Of a stretch of DNA of 64,000 nt, positions 36,139-47,418 are shown piece after piece (the stretch's first letter is position 1; each line of letters opens with the position of its first letter). This DNA is from Kitagawia praeruptora. Lineage: Eukaryota > Streptophyta > Magnoliopsida > Apiales > Apiaceae. The position numbers were made by a program, and so were the translations under genes. Location: the NCBI GenBank assembly GCA_037693485.1, contig CM075348.1, positions 123,639,609 to 123,703,608 on the forward strand, written 5' to 3'. The notes below the pieces were generated by a model that worked only from the letters and a program-made list of their open reading frames with translations, did no database searches and was not told where the DNA came from.

Positions 36139-36840
36139 ATCTAATGCAACACTTCAAACAGCAAATGCAACACTACTGATACCTAATGCAACACTTCTGC
36201 CACATCAGCAAATGCCACGTCAGCATTAGTGGGTCCCACTTCTGCCACGTCAGCAATTGTGGGTCCCACAATTGCCACGTCAGCATGATGGGCCTCCTTC
36301 CACGTCACTCTTGTGGGTCCCACACTGCCACGTCAGCAGTGGTGGGTCCCACATCTGCCACGTCATATTTTTTAAAAAAAATATAAATTTATCTAATGCA
36401 ACACTTTAAACAGCAAATGCAACACTACAGGTATCTAATGCAACGCTTTCTACCCCGTCAGCAAATGCCACGTCAGCAAAGGTGGGCCCCACTTCTGCCA
36501 CGTCAGCAATTGTGGGTCCCACAATTGCCACGTCAGCATGATGGGCCTCCTGCCACATCATCCTTGTGGGTCCCACACTACCATGTCAGCAGTTGTGGGG
36601 CCCACATCTGCCACGTCATATTTTTTTAAAAAAATATGAATATATCTAATGCAACACTTCAAAGAGCAAACGCAACACTATTGGTATCTAATGCAACGTT
36701 TTTTGCCACGTCAGCAAATGCCATGTCAGCAAAGGTGGGCCCCACTTCTACCACGTCAGCAAATGACACGTCAGCAAATGACACGTCAGCACATGTGGGT
36801 CCCACTCCTGCCATGTCACCATTTATAAAAATAAAAAATT
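36139..36840. repeat. Three ~252-bp repeats packed with CCACGTCA motifs
   Basis: Units start with ATCTAATGCAACACTT at 36139, 36391 and 36644 (spacing 252 and 253 bp). Each holds several TGCCACGTCAGCA and TGGGTCCCAC motifs (six CCACGTCA in the first) and ends in a T/A run. They mirror the motif content of the left block and form the right flank of the satellite array. Confidence 0.92.
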
Positions 36841-37031
36841 ATCTAACGCAACGCCATCAGTTAGTGTTGCATAATTTGAAACACTGTGGGTAATACGCAA
36901 CGCTAATCTATATCTAACGCAACACCAATTCAGCTCAGTTGCAAAAGACCCAAAACTTCTATCTAACGAAACGCTTTCTGTGCAACGCTTTGTAAAAAGG
37001 GTTGCATATGCTCACTTATGGCGTAGTGATT

Positions 37032-37743
37032 GGAGAATCAGTTTGGGCAAATTGTAAGTGCCTTTCTCAACGGACAACAAGGAGTTCTTCCTAGTGCCAT
37101 AGATGTGAATCCAGGAAAACAAGATGGCATGGAGCAGGTTAAGGCCATAACACTCAAATCTGGAAAAGTCACGAACGATCAGAATTCAGCAATTGAGGAT
37201 GAAGAAGGAATTCATGATCAGGATCCTATAGAAAAAGAAGAACATGCTGTTTTGTCAGAACCTGTGGTGGATAGTGATGAGGAGGAAGAGTGTAAGTCGC
37301 TCGGCTTGGCTGATCTCTGGGATTCTAAGGTGCTGATTGATGAGGTTGTTTCATGGTCAAATCTTGAGGATAGTGCAATTGCGTCTTATCTTGAGGAAGA
37401 CAAATTCCAAGGTGAGGTGAGTGTTCGCAAGCCATGTGAGGAATTTGATCGTGCTAGGATGGTGGATGATTTGGAAAGGGTACTATTTGGGACAGACATT
37501 GTTGAGCTGCACAAATTTCAAGAATTGGTATGTGCGTACCAAGAGGCTGATGAACATGGGAAAGATGCAGGTCTTCTACTTGTCTTAGAGTTTAAAGATG
37601 GAGGTATCGCATTAGAGCCAATGGAGGAAGTTCTCTTTGAGGAACCAAAGGCTTCAGAAACTTACGTTTACCCTCCTCCATTATATCAAGCGAAGCCCGC
37701 GATTGTGTGTTGTTCTACAAATTGTCAGATTTTGGGTCAATAG
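37032..37743 (+). pseudogene. Athila-like gag, part 2
   Basis: It resumes the gag frame exactly after the CACTA target duplication: ENQFGQIVSAFLNGQQGVLP, then KAITLKSGK, both standard for the Athila gag C-terminal region. An acidic tail (EDEEGIHDQDPIEKEEHAVL) follows and the ORF stops at 37741. In autonomous relatives protease and RT would follow; none is found. Confidence 0.88.
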
Positions 37744-40568
37744 ATGAAGGCATTGAAATAGGACAGAGTTGTTACACGAATAGGCCAAGCGAGGAGAAGG
37801 GGCAGAAAGTGTGCCGCCGTGATGATGATGAAGTATTGCGAAGAGAGGACCAGGCAAACTATTATCATCCATAATGGAGGCTTGGAAGTAACGTCAAGCT
37901 ATTGACGTTAAAGAAGCGCTTGGTGGGAGGCAACCCATGCATTAGTGTAGGAAAAAAAAATGAGTGTTGTATTCAAAAAAAAAAATCAAAACTGCAACAG
38001 AAATCGCACCAGGCTGCAGCGCCGTGTCAATTCTGTCCGGGAATTGTTTTGTGCGTGTGATTTTGAAAAAAAAAAAAAAAATTTGATCAGAAGCGGTTTA
38101 AGGCCACGGCGCGGAATCTGAGGCTGCAGCGCCAGGTACTTTCTGTCCAAGCCATGTCGAGCAAAAGTTTGTGGCCAGGTAAGTCTTGTTCGTGTGTGTT
38201 TATGTTTTTATATATATATTAAATAATCAATTCATCCCCTAAATCAATTCCTACCCCTTTTCTAATTATTTTCTCCACCTAAAATCCTAATTCTAGCCTC
38301 ATATTAATTCTAAATTATTCCCAATCCATCTCCTATTTCATATTTTATTTTATTTTATTTATTCTTATTTTTATTTTTATTTTTTATTTTTATTATTATT
38401 TTTCCCCCAAATATATATACCCACCTATACATACAAATCCAATTCCTTTTCTACTTCTTTAAATCTCTAAAAATTCAATTCTAAAGAGGAATTAATTGCA
38501 AGATCACCTCTTCGATTCGTATTGGGTAAATCTTTTTCTCTAATTTTATTACGAATTTGTGTTCTTGTAAATTGGGGTTTTGTATTATTCTTGGAATTTG
38601 AGCTATCTGTGGTGTGATATTGCTTGGTAATTATTGGTGGAGCTTCTTGTGAGTTGGGTATTGATTCTTATGGCTCCTAAGCGTGGGAGAAGTGGTGCTA
38701 GTGTTGTAAAATTTTCGTCTCCCACATGATTCATTCGAGGTTGAGGACGAGTAGGTATGTTTTCTGCTATCCCTTGTATTTACTTCCATTCAATGCGGAC
38801 ATTGAATATTTTAAGTTTGGGGGTGGTTTGGGGGATTAGTAGTTGTTGTAGTAGTTATTGTGTTCATGTAGGATTTCATGCTTTGCATATTAGTAGTAGT
38901 AAATTATGCATTTATGTTCGTGTTATCTACGTTTGTTTCATATAGGACATTCTGTTATTCTGAGTTCATAATAGTATGCATTTGCACCCATGCTTGATAG
39001 GAATTTTGTGTTGTTGACGCTTTTGATTGAGAAGTGATATGCTTTGTTCTTGTGCACACACATACACTAGTAAGTTGAAGCTAGTAGACTTTTTGAATGT
39101 TGTAAGTGATTAGAAGGACATGAATATGTCAAAGATGATTTAGTTTGCATGCTTTGAATACAAGTAGGTGCATTAGAGAGATTTTTGCTTGGGATTGAGT
39201 ATGTTTTTCCACCAAGAGAGTTTTGAGCCGTATTGCATATTTGTTGCAATTCATTCGTTTGCTTGAGTGTCCACGGATTGTTTGCATTGCTAGCAGTTGT
39301 TTGAGGTCTTTCTTGAAACGCATGACACTATTTGACGATTAAAATGATAAAGGCATTTAGGAATAACCGCATATTTTCCCATATTACTACACCATATTTA
39401 CATGATCAATTAGTTAACCCGTTAAGCTTAATCCTATTTTTCGGTGACATACCAAATTACTTGCCTAGACCTTTTTCTTGTATTGGCCTTACATTAATTT
39501 GAACCCGCATTGTCAAAGGCTAGTAGAGTGCTTAAGGGAGTAATAAGGTGTGCAAGGAGGGGTTTATTGTTGGTCTTAATTTTGGGGAAAATATTGAAAA
39601 TTGGGTTTGTTTACTTGATAGTCGGCATGTGTAATAAATTCATGGGATCATTGTTATTGTTTATATTATTGTTTTATTTAGCTCTCGGAAAGAAAAAGAA
39701 GAAAAAAAAAGAAAAAAAGGAAAAAAAAAAAGAAAAGAAAAAAAAAGTTATATATTATGAGAGCATGTTTGTGTTTGTTGTGATCCTACTTTAGTCGACT
39801 AGTCGAGTGTTTATTTTTAGTAAAAATTATGTGGGGGGAAAAATAGGGTGTTGTGTATGATTTATTATGGTACTTACTAGCTTTTGACACTTCACCTGTT
39901 TTGGCTTATTTGACATACCTTATCCCTAGCCCCGTTACAACCCAAATAAAGACCTTTTGATTATCGTCATTGATGTATGTTGTGTTAAGAGTTAGATTGA
40001 TACCAAATGTCAAGCGTGCTTATGATTTTGTTGGAGTTGAGTGATACACTTACCCTTGTTCTTGAGTGAATATTCTTTTGTGAGTGGATTGTGAGTGTTT
40101 GCTTGTTTTTGCGTATGAGATCCCGAGTTTTGTCTCAAAGATGTACTCTTGTAGGCTTAGCATGTTTACTAACTTATTCTTACACTTGACATGGACTTGT
40201 GAGAACTTATGCATGTTCATTGAGTGGACTATGTGAATACTTGCACTTTCGACACCAAGACATTGCGTATTTACTTTGATTCTTAAGTTGATATGGCATG
40301 AGAGGATTTGAAGGTGTGGTAGGATATTAGTACTAGATTATTTGCATTTTCATATTAGTTGCATTCATGCATTGCATTGCATTAGGTTAATTGGATTTTG
40401 TGGGTACATTCGCTATAGGCCCTCACGAGACCTTACTCGTCCACTAGGGCTGCCTAGGGGTTTAAAGGGCTTGTTGCATATGCCAAATGCAACCGTGATC
40501 ACCTACGGAAGTGGTACTAGTTAGTTAGTTAGTTTTAATTGTTTATGCTTGAGGACAAGCATCGGTTT
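37744..40568 (+). other. Athila non-coding region with a conserved motif
   Basis: No pol or env-like ORF. At 37893-37936 lies the conserved Athila-type motif GTCAAGCT.TTGACGTTAAAG then GCGCTTGGTGGGAGGCAACC. Two copies of AGGCTGCAGCGCC occur at about 38013 and 38120. T/A-rich and A/G-rich runs lie near 38340-38400 and 39690-39750. The rest is unassigned. Confidence 0.6.
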
Positions 40569-40579
40569 AAGTTTGGGGG
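40569..40579 (+). other. Polypurine tract of the Athila-type element
   Basis: AAGTTTGGGGG immediately before the 3' LTR, the expected primer for plus-strand DNA synthesis. Confidence 0.85.
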
Positions 40580-40581
40580 TG

Positions 40582-41953
40582 TGATAAGTGGAGTTTATAT
40601 CCACTTGGAACATTCTATAATGGCTTAAATTGATTGTCTTGGACTCAAGTTTGTGGTAGTTTTGATGTGTTTTGCTTAGTTGTGCAGATTTACGAGAATG
40701 TTGACTAAGGTGGATGCTTCTATAATTTTTGGGGAATTAATTGATTAAAATTCGGATTTCTGAGAAGGGCTTGCGCAGTCTACACTGTTTTGGCCATATC
40801 TTGAGTTCTAGAAGTCCGTTTGAGGCCCGTAAGCTGTCCACGCGAAGATAACGAGATTCTCTATCCTTCTAAAGTGGTCCAGAGGCCCAATTGCAGCTGG
40901 AACGGTCCTGAAATACTGAAGAAAAGTCAGCTACGAATTTCCCTTTAAATCAGAATCAGTTTAGGAAACGTACTTCTATTATAATTCTGATTTGGTATTT
41001 TCTTGTTGGGCATGATGTCTAGAGCCTATATAAACACATCCAACCCTTGTAAATTGTATCATTAAGATTATCATTATTAGGAGTAGAACCATTACATATC
41101 AATTACTTAGGATTATTTGTATTTTTTCATACTTTGTTTTTATCATGGTTTCATCAGATCCCATGATGACGAGAAGTTCGATTATGAACTAATCGTTGTC
41201 ATGGGATTCTAACGGATTTATTTATGGAGATTTAGTATCTTGATTGCTTTAAAGATCTGTGTGTGATGTATATCTGATATCCTCGTATGGTTATGCTTAC
41301 TTGATAGATGCGTCATGAACATCTAATTTGTTAATCTCTTGTGAAGCGAGAGTGGATCTTGAGATTTAGAACTTGCCATGCTAGCATAGGATAGGTTGAT
41401 GTTTTAACATCATGATTTGTGGCGTAAATAGAGATATTATGTTGCCCTATGTGATCTATGTGGATAACTTGTTCTTCAACCGTTATGTTTTCAAATTCTA
41501 TAGAGATATAGGGTCTAAGCATAATTGGTGTCTATTCATCTTCTATCTCTTTTGTGGATGTATGTTTAGTTTGGTATTCGTATACTGAGAAGTAGCGTAT
41601 ACTTGTTTCGTGTTGTCCGATCAGATATCATAACCATTGCATATAGTGATTAAAGGCGTCAGATCTAAGTAAAGTATTTAATGAAGTTAGGATTCCATGT
41701 TTACTCTTGCAGACGTAATTAGATTTTAATTCTTGTTAGTTAGTTAATTCTTAGTTTTGTTAATTTGTGTCTTAGTTAATTTAGTTTAATAAACCCAAAA
41801 TTGTTATTGTCTTAGCAGTGCATAATAACCATACATTGTTGCATAGGCATATTTACTGAATAGAACCATAACTTGATCCCTGTGGGAACGAATTTGGACT
41901 TAACCTTATATATTACTTGTGACCACGTACGCTTGCGTGATTTAGTGCAAACA
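40582..41953 (+). repeat. 3' LTR of the Athila-type element
   Basis: The same 1,372 bp as the 5' LTR with about 16 base differences by eye (for example 'tcccaatggg' against 'tccctgtggg'). It is bounded by the PPT on the left and element D RT sequence on the right. Confidence 0.93.
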
Positions 41954-44900
41954 CATAACATTCCACGTTTCTTCCAATTTGTCTTTCAAACACCTTATTG
42001 ATCATCCGTTGATAAGTTGCACCAACATTGAGTCAACCGAAGGGCATCTTGAGATATGCCCAAGTTCCATGATGTGTGATGAATGCAGTCTTACGTACAT
42101 CTTCCTTGGCCATAGCTATCTGATGATATCCAGGAAAAGCATCCAAGAAACTCAGCATAGAATATCCAGCGGTGGCATCAATGAGTTGATCTATGTTCGG
42201 AAGCGGATAATGATTTTTGGGACAAGCTTTGTTGAGATCAGTATAATCTACACACATGCGCCATTTCCCATTTGCTTTTTTCACAACAACCACATTTGCC
42301 AACCATTCAGGAAACTGGACCTCCTCAATAAAACCTGCATCCAATAGCTTTTTGACTTCCTCTTCGATCATTTTTTGTCGCTCAGGGGCGAAATTTCTTT
42401 TCTTCTGTCGGACTGCATCATAATCATTCTTCACATGAAGTTTGTGTACAGAAATGTCTTTGCTTATCCCTGGCATATCTTCAGCCCCCCAGGTAAAGAT
42501 GTCTTTTTATTCCCTTAAGACCTCGATCAATTCCTTTTTTATAGCACTTGGAATGTCTTTACCAATGGTTACCATGTGTTCGGAATAACCAGGTGTGAGC
42601 TCAACCAGTTCAGTTTCTGTAGCTAGTTTAGCAATAGGCTTAGTCCAATCTGCTCCGAACCTCTCTAATTCAATGTTGAAGGAAGTCTTTTTTCTTGAAT
42701 GAATAGGTTCATCATCATCTTTTGCTTTTCTTTTATTTCTCTCATCCTCAGGCTCACTAGTACGAACTTCTTTAGCATATGCCTCATTCAACTCTTCGAG
42801 AGCTAAAGTTCGGGCGACAACCTGATCACCTCTAACTTCTCCAATCCCATCATTAGTAGGGAACTTCAACTTGAGATGTGGGAGTGAACATATAGCTTGG
42901 AACTTTGTCAACATGGGTCGTCCTAGAATCATATTATAAGGAGAATCAACATCAACAACATAGAATTTTAAATCATGGGTTACCTCTCTAGGCTCCTGCC
43001 CGATGCTTAGTTTGAGAAAAATTTGTCCACTTATTTGCACTGGTTGATTTCCAAATCCACAGAGTGGTGGTTCGGCACATTGATCCATTCCTTCTCCTCC
43101 TAATTTGAGTTGATCATAAGCCTTCTTAAAAATCACATTCACTGAGCTTCCACCATCGATAAGAACTTTTCGAACTTTAAAATCATGGAGATAACATGTG
43201 AATATGAATGGATCTTCGTGAGGTCAAGTTATACCTTCATAATCATCACTTGAAAAAGTAATGGGCATTGCTAGCTTTGGTCGATCATTCTGTCGATAAA
43301 GATTGTATACTTCTTTGGAATAACGTTTCTTTGAAGATTTAGTGTCACGACCAACCATCGTCCCACCAGAAATAGTGTTGATCTCCCCACGTACTTGTCT
43401 TCGATTGTTATGAGTTTCTCTCCTTTGCTCCTTGTCTTTTTCAATGAACCGATCTAGCTCCCCATCTTTAATAAGCCTTTCGATCAATCTCTTAAGGTTA
43501 AAGCACTCTTTAGTGGTATGCCCTGTCTCTTGATGGTAATCGCAATACTTGTTAGTGTTCTTCTTGTAATTGGGCAAATTCTGCTTCCGAGGTGTTTCGA
43601 AGTCCGGCCTACCTTTTATTTCATTCAAAATCCAAGATCTTGATGTGTTAAGCACTGTGAAAACAGTCTCATCCCTATTTCTTTTTCTCTCCATTGACCG
43701 ATTTGCATAGAATTTGTCTTTGGACCTATCATTCTTCGATCGATCTGGTGATGTATTTTTCTTAAGCTCTGGAGACCTATCCTTCTTTGAAGATTTATCA
43801 GTCCTTTTCGGACTCCCTGTGCCAAGGGCTTCTTCTCTTCGGCGTATGTTCTCTGCCCTGGTATACATGTCGTTCAAGCTTGCAGGAGGAAAATCAAAGA
43901 GCGATTTCAATAACTTTCTGCTTCGCTTGTTGTCTAGGCCACTGTAGAAGAATCCCATAGCTTGATTTTCATCCAACGATGACACTTTTTCACATTCTTG
44001 CTTATAACGCTTCATATAAGATGTTAAAGACTCATCGGATCTTTGTTTCACATTGTTGAGAGAAGCAGTCATCTGGCCGATCCTTCTGTTGTAGTCATAA
44101 TGCTTTAGGAACCTAGACTTTAGTTGTTGATAGGAATAGATTGAGTTGGGGAGAAGAGTCTGGTACCATCTTTGCGCTCCATCTTTCAAGTAAACTTCGA
44201 ACATGTTACACATGGTAATTTCATCATGGCCAGCACACTTCATATGCCTCTCATATTGGGTCACATGCTCATAAGGATCAGTTTTTCCATTGTAATAAGA
44301 CATCTTTGGGATTGCATGACCAACCTTTGGAACATAGTCTCTGATATTTTTTATCAACGGTGATTCTATTGAGTAATATTCTCTTCCTCCTCCTCGCATC
44401 TTTCTTTCCAACTTTTCCAATTGCTCCCGTAAAAGAGTTGCTTCATCAGATTGGTTGTTATTATAGCCTCAACCATCAGCATCATACCCATTCCTTCGAT
44501 CATTATCATGTCGACGATGGTAATCATCATCATCATCCCCGTAACCACCATTATTGTTACTTCCACGACCTCCACCATTATTACCATGCCCTCCGCCGTG
44601 TCCTCCATTATTCCATCTATCAGTGTTTCTACGATCATCATCATCACGAAATGGAGTGCCTCTACGAGGAGGTGATCCGCCGGGTGCTGTGTGATACCGG
44701 TCCCTGGATCTAGACATTCTCCTCCTTGGTGATCGGTCACTTGCGGGAGATCGTCGATCATGTGACCGACCACGTGGGGGTGTTCTTCCGCCTAGGTTCT
44801 CTCGAAGTCGGCGTCATTCATCAACTAGTTCGATTTCACGATCTTCCAATTCTCTAATTCTCCTCTGGATTTCTTCATCACGGAGCCTTAAAATTTCACG

Positions 44901-45245
44901 TTGTCTTGCTTCAGATGCTTCTCGATCCACGTCGCCCGACGTTCGATTGAACTCTGGTTCAAGGTTTCGTCCCCTTACGGATGTATCTTCTCTCCTATCT
45001 TGAGTATTGGATCTACCTCTTAATGCCAAGAGGATATTTCTTGCATCCCTAATAGGGTGTTGTTGTTCACCTTGACGACGATGTCCATCATTGGAAGCTC
45101 CGTCCAGAGGGATTGTACGACCTTCATTGTCAACGATGATTCGGGTTATGGTAGATCTGACATGTTGAGATGTTTCGCCGACAGTAAAATTGCCGAATGG
45201 ATTGTAAGTACGAATGGGAGTTTGGTAGGATATTTGACGAGCCAT
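41954..45245 (-). pseudogene. Element D gag-protease-RT (upstream part), Tat-like gypsy
   Basis: One frame from ATG 45245 (MARQISYQTPIRTYNPFG). Gag: Arg/Gly/Asp-rich low-complexity part, then a retrotransposon gag domain (MFEVYLKDGAQRWYQTLLPN, LTSYMKRYKQECEKV) and CDYHQETGHTTKEC. Protease region includes VDSPYNMILGRPML. RT begins FAPERQKMIEEEVKKLLDAG, WRMCVDYTDLNKACPKNHYP, and runs to ERQIGRNVECY, where the Athila element interrupts. Stops: TGA at 44814, 44469, 43224 and 42033; TAA at 42507. No frameshift was seen in this half. It belongs with 24887-27434. Confidence 0.9.
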
Positions 45246-45308
45246 TGGTGATTGCTTTCGGTTACTTTTATGGTGACTAATGAATTTTCTTCTCTTTTCT
45301 CTAAACGA

Positions 45309-45328
45309 TTCCCACAGACGGTGCCAAA
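45309..45328 (-). other. Primer-binding site of element D, mutated
   Basis: Minus strand TTTGGCACCGTCTGTGGGAA, one base different from the intact copy at 19461-19480 (GGCGCC to GGCACC, a CpG change). Confidence 0.8.
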
Positions 45329-45689
45329 TGTTGAAGCCAATTTTCGTCACGGACCGAGCTTCAAAATTAGATTTATAATCGGTTATTCGTATAGAGCTAC
45401 AAAATTAGGGATTTGATATCCATGGCAATTTAGGGGAGAATTAGGGTTTATATGTTTTGGGGGCTGCGGAGTTAATTCTAAGAGAGGTTAGATTTTTGGG
45501 ATCCCTTCTCAAGTTGCCTACGTATCCTTTTATAAGGAATCAAGCCCACGTAGTTCTTTTCGATATTGAATATTGTTTAGGCCCATATTCCTATTCTTTA
45601 GGAACAAGTCACCTATATATGTTAAGTTTCCTCGTTTATTATATTCCCAATTATATTGGGTTTAGTCGACTATCTATTTTGTATCAACA
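45329..45689 (-). mobile_element. 5' LTR of element D
   Basis: A 361-bp TG...CA unit (ends TGTTGAAGCC and TTGTATCAACA), clearly shorter than the related LTR at 19481-20019 because it lacks the distal segment with the 76-bp duplication. It is bounded left by the PBS and right by unrelated sequence of the element F region. Confidence 0.8.
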
Positions 45690-46260
45690 CTGAGAAAGGG
45701 AAAGTAGCAATGTCTTAACCCATTAATCAGTCACGTGGTGTCGTGGGTAGTTACTTTTTAGTGGCTGTAAATCGTGGAGGTAAAATCCCAATTAATTTGG
45801 TCCACTAATCTTGACAGTAACCTGTGCGCTGTAACAAATTCATTAGTAATTTTGAGAGGATGACATCAGGTTTTGCTTGACAATAACATGGTCGCAAGAA
45901 CATACTATCATCATTAAGCAATTTATACAATTTCCTTTAAATTTCATGACAGAGACTTTTTCCATTATGTCGTCTAAGGAACTTGTTGTCAAGGCACATC
46001 GTGATAGCATCTTCACTTATTGACAGCAACTTAAGCGGAAATAATTTATGTCATGAATTTTAATCGACTTTGCCTATTGCTTAAGCGAAAATTACCAAAT
46101 AGAATTTTAATCAATTTAAGCACGTATTTGTTAGTTTTAGCATACATCCACAAACATCCATACACACAAACAAGTAAACAGACACATGCATTACCCAGCA
46201 GATAACCAAGGTAGGGGAATCTAGCAGAAAAAGCATGAACAGTGCAAAAGATGAAAAGAT
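45690..46260. other. Non-coding sequence between element D and the small ORF of element F
   Basis: AT-rich, no supported gene. Probably the copia F 3' region, read on the minus strand. Confidence 0.4.
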
Positions 46261-46275
46261 TCTTTTTATTAAACA

Positions 46276-46578
46276 TTAAAAATAATATACATCCTCGTCA
46301 TCATCAGAAGCAAGTTCATACAGTTCCACTTGAACTGTTTCATCAATTAGCCCTTCTGCCTGAAGAAGAACCTCGACGAAGACTAGTATTTCCAACTAGT
46401 CTTCAAGATCCTTCTCGACCTTGTCCTTGGCAGCTTTCTCTTTCTCTGAGAAATCTTCTTCCAGCACTTCATCCATTACCTTGAAGAGCTCCTCTATTTC
46501 CTCTTCGTGACCTGGTTCACACCAGACTTTTCGCTTCTGAGAAATAACATCCTTGTTCTCCGTTGTAGATATCCTCAT
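46276..46578 (-). pseudogene. Small gene-like cassette 3' of copia F pol
   Basis: Minus strand: TATA-like CCTATAAAATG (about 46632-46642), ATG at 46578 (MRISTTENKDVISQKRKVWC), a Glu/Lys-rich body, an in-frame TAG at 46396, continued coding-like acidic sequence (ELASDDDEDVYYF), a TAA at 46276, and AATAAA a few bases after it (46265-46270). About 100 codons. I do not recognise the protein. Its own TATA and poly(A) signal suggest an independent transcript. Copia B has a comparable small cassette, on the opposite strand, in the matching spacer. Confidence 0.4.
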
Positions 46579-46968
46579 TTTCTTTCTCAAGGCGTGAGTG
46601 ATTGAGTGTGAAATGATATTTAGTCTCGTGCACATTTTATAGGACCCTAGGTGACGTTTCAGATTCCCAAACTCTTCTTTTTAAAAAAGTAATTAAACTT
46701 TAAGTTAAAAAGACTGACAAGTACCCGGGGTCATTTCAAATGACATGAATTCTTATCACTAAGCACGCGTATGAAATAAGTTAATGTCACGTGACTACTC
46801 ATTACATAAAATAAAACAAGCATGTGATTTGAATTTAGCATAGTCATAGCAAACATGCTGTCAAATAAACAAGTAGCACATAAGACAGTAACTTATCATG
46901 ACAGTAACATTGAAAGTTACTGTCACAAGCTACAATTTAACCACATTGAAAATGTAAAAACTAGTGAG

Positions 46969-47327
46969 TTAACATACCAGATTTAGCATTCCCAATTCAC
47001 TTACCAACCTGTTGACGGTTGCTTCATCTAGTGGCTTCGTAAAAATGTCTGCAAGTTGCTTTTCTGTTGGAACATAAATCAGCTTCACAGTTCCCTTTTC
47101 AACATGCTCTCTTAGGAAATGATGTCTGATATCAATGTGCTTTGTCCTGGAGTGTTGAACTGGATTGTCTGAGATAGCTATGGCACTAGTGTTATCACAA
47201 TAAATAGGAATATTGGACAACTCTAAACCATAATCCATTAGCTGATTTTTCATCCAAAGAATTTGAGCACAACAACTTCCAGCTGCAATATATTCAGCTT
47301 CTGCAGTTGAAGTAGATACAGAATGCT
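46969..47327 (-). pseudogene. Copia element F pol C-terminus (RNase H)
   Basis: Minus strand: [20 protein letters not shown], then [20 protein letters not shown] and [20 protein letters not shown], the copia RNase H end. It is the continuation of the frame that breaks off at 55063, split by element H. Confidence 0.88.
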
Positions 47328-47343
47328 TGTAATATACGTGATT

Positions 47344-47418
<75 letters not shown>

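Larger units (their letters stand above)
29989..37028. mobile_element. 7,040-bp CACTA element with captured genes and a satellite array
   Basis: Perfect 13-bp terminal inverted repeats CACTACGCCATAA (29989-30001) and TTATGGCGTAGTG (37016-37028), with a 3-bp target duplication ATT (29986-29988 and 37029-37031). Subterminal repeats of AACGCAACGC / TTGCGT(T/A)AG in both orientations fill about 30005-30225 and 36840-37015, as expected for transposase-binding sites of CACTA elements. No transposase is encoded, so it moves only with an autonomous partner. The interior contains gene fragments (minus strand), a 176-bp tandem array and CCACGTCA-rich blocks. It must be younger than the Athila copy it interrupts. 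Confidence 0.95.
27437..41953 (+). mobile_element. Athila-type non-autonomous LTR retrotransposon (host of the CACTA element)
   Basis: Two 1,372-bp LTRs (27437-28808 and 40582-41953), an Athila-type PBS, one gag-like ORF and a polypurine tract, but no protease, RT, RNase H or integrase. It must rely on an autonomous relative. Reading the LTRs against each other by eye I count about 16 substitutions and no length change, so the insertion is young. It splits element D just before the RT codons for MIVKS. No clean 5-bp target duplication is present; about 7-9 bp of D seem missing at the junction. Without the nested CACTA element it is about 7.5 kb. Confidence 0.92.

Noticed and set aside
30000..37028. 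CACTA transposase gene
   Set aside because: No ORF above about 90 codons with transposase motifs inside the element; it is non-autonomous.
39690..39750. A-rich tract as a possible LINE/SINE tail
   Set aside because: No ORF or SINE A/B boxes upstream and no flanking target duplication; it is an A/G-rich run in the Athila non-coding region.
44360..44773. His- and Ile-rich ORFs on both strands near 44500
   Set aside because: Shadows of the Gly/Asp/Asn-rich low-complexity part of element D gag.
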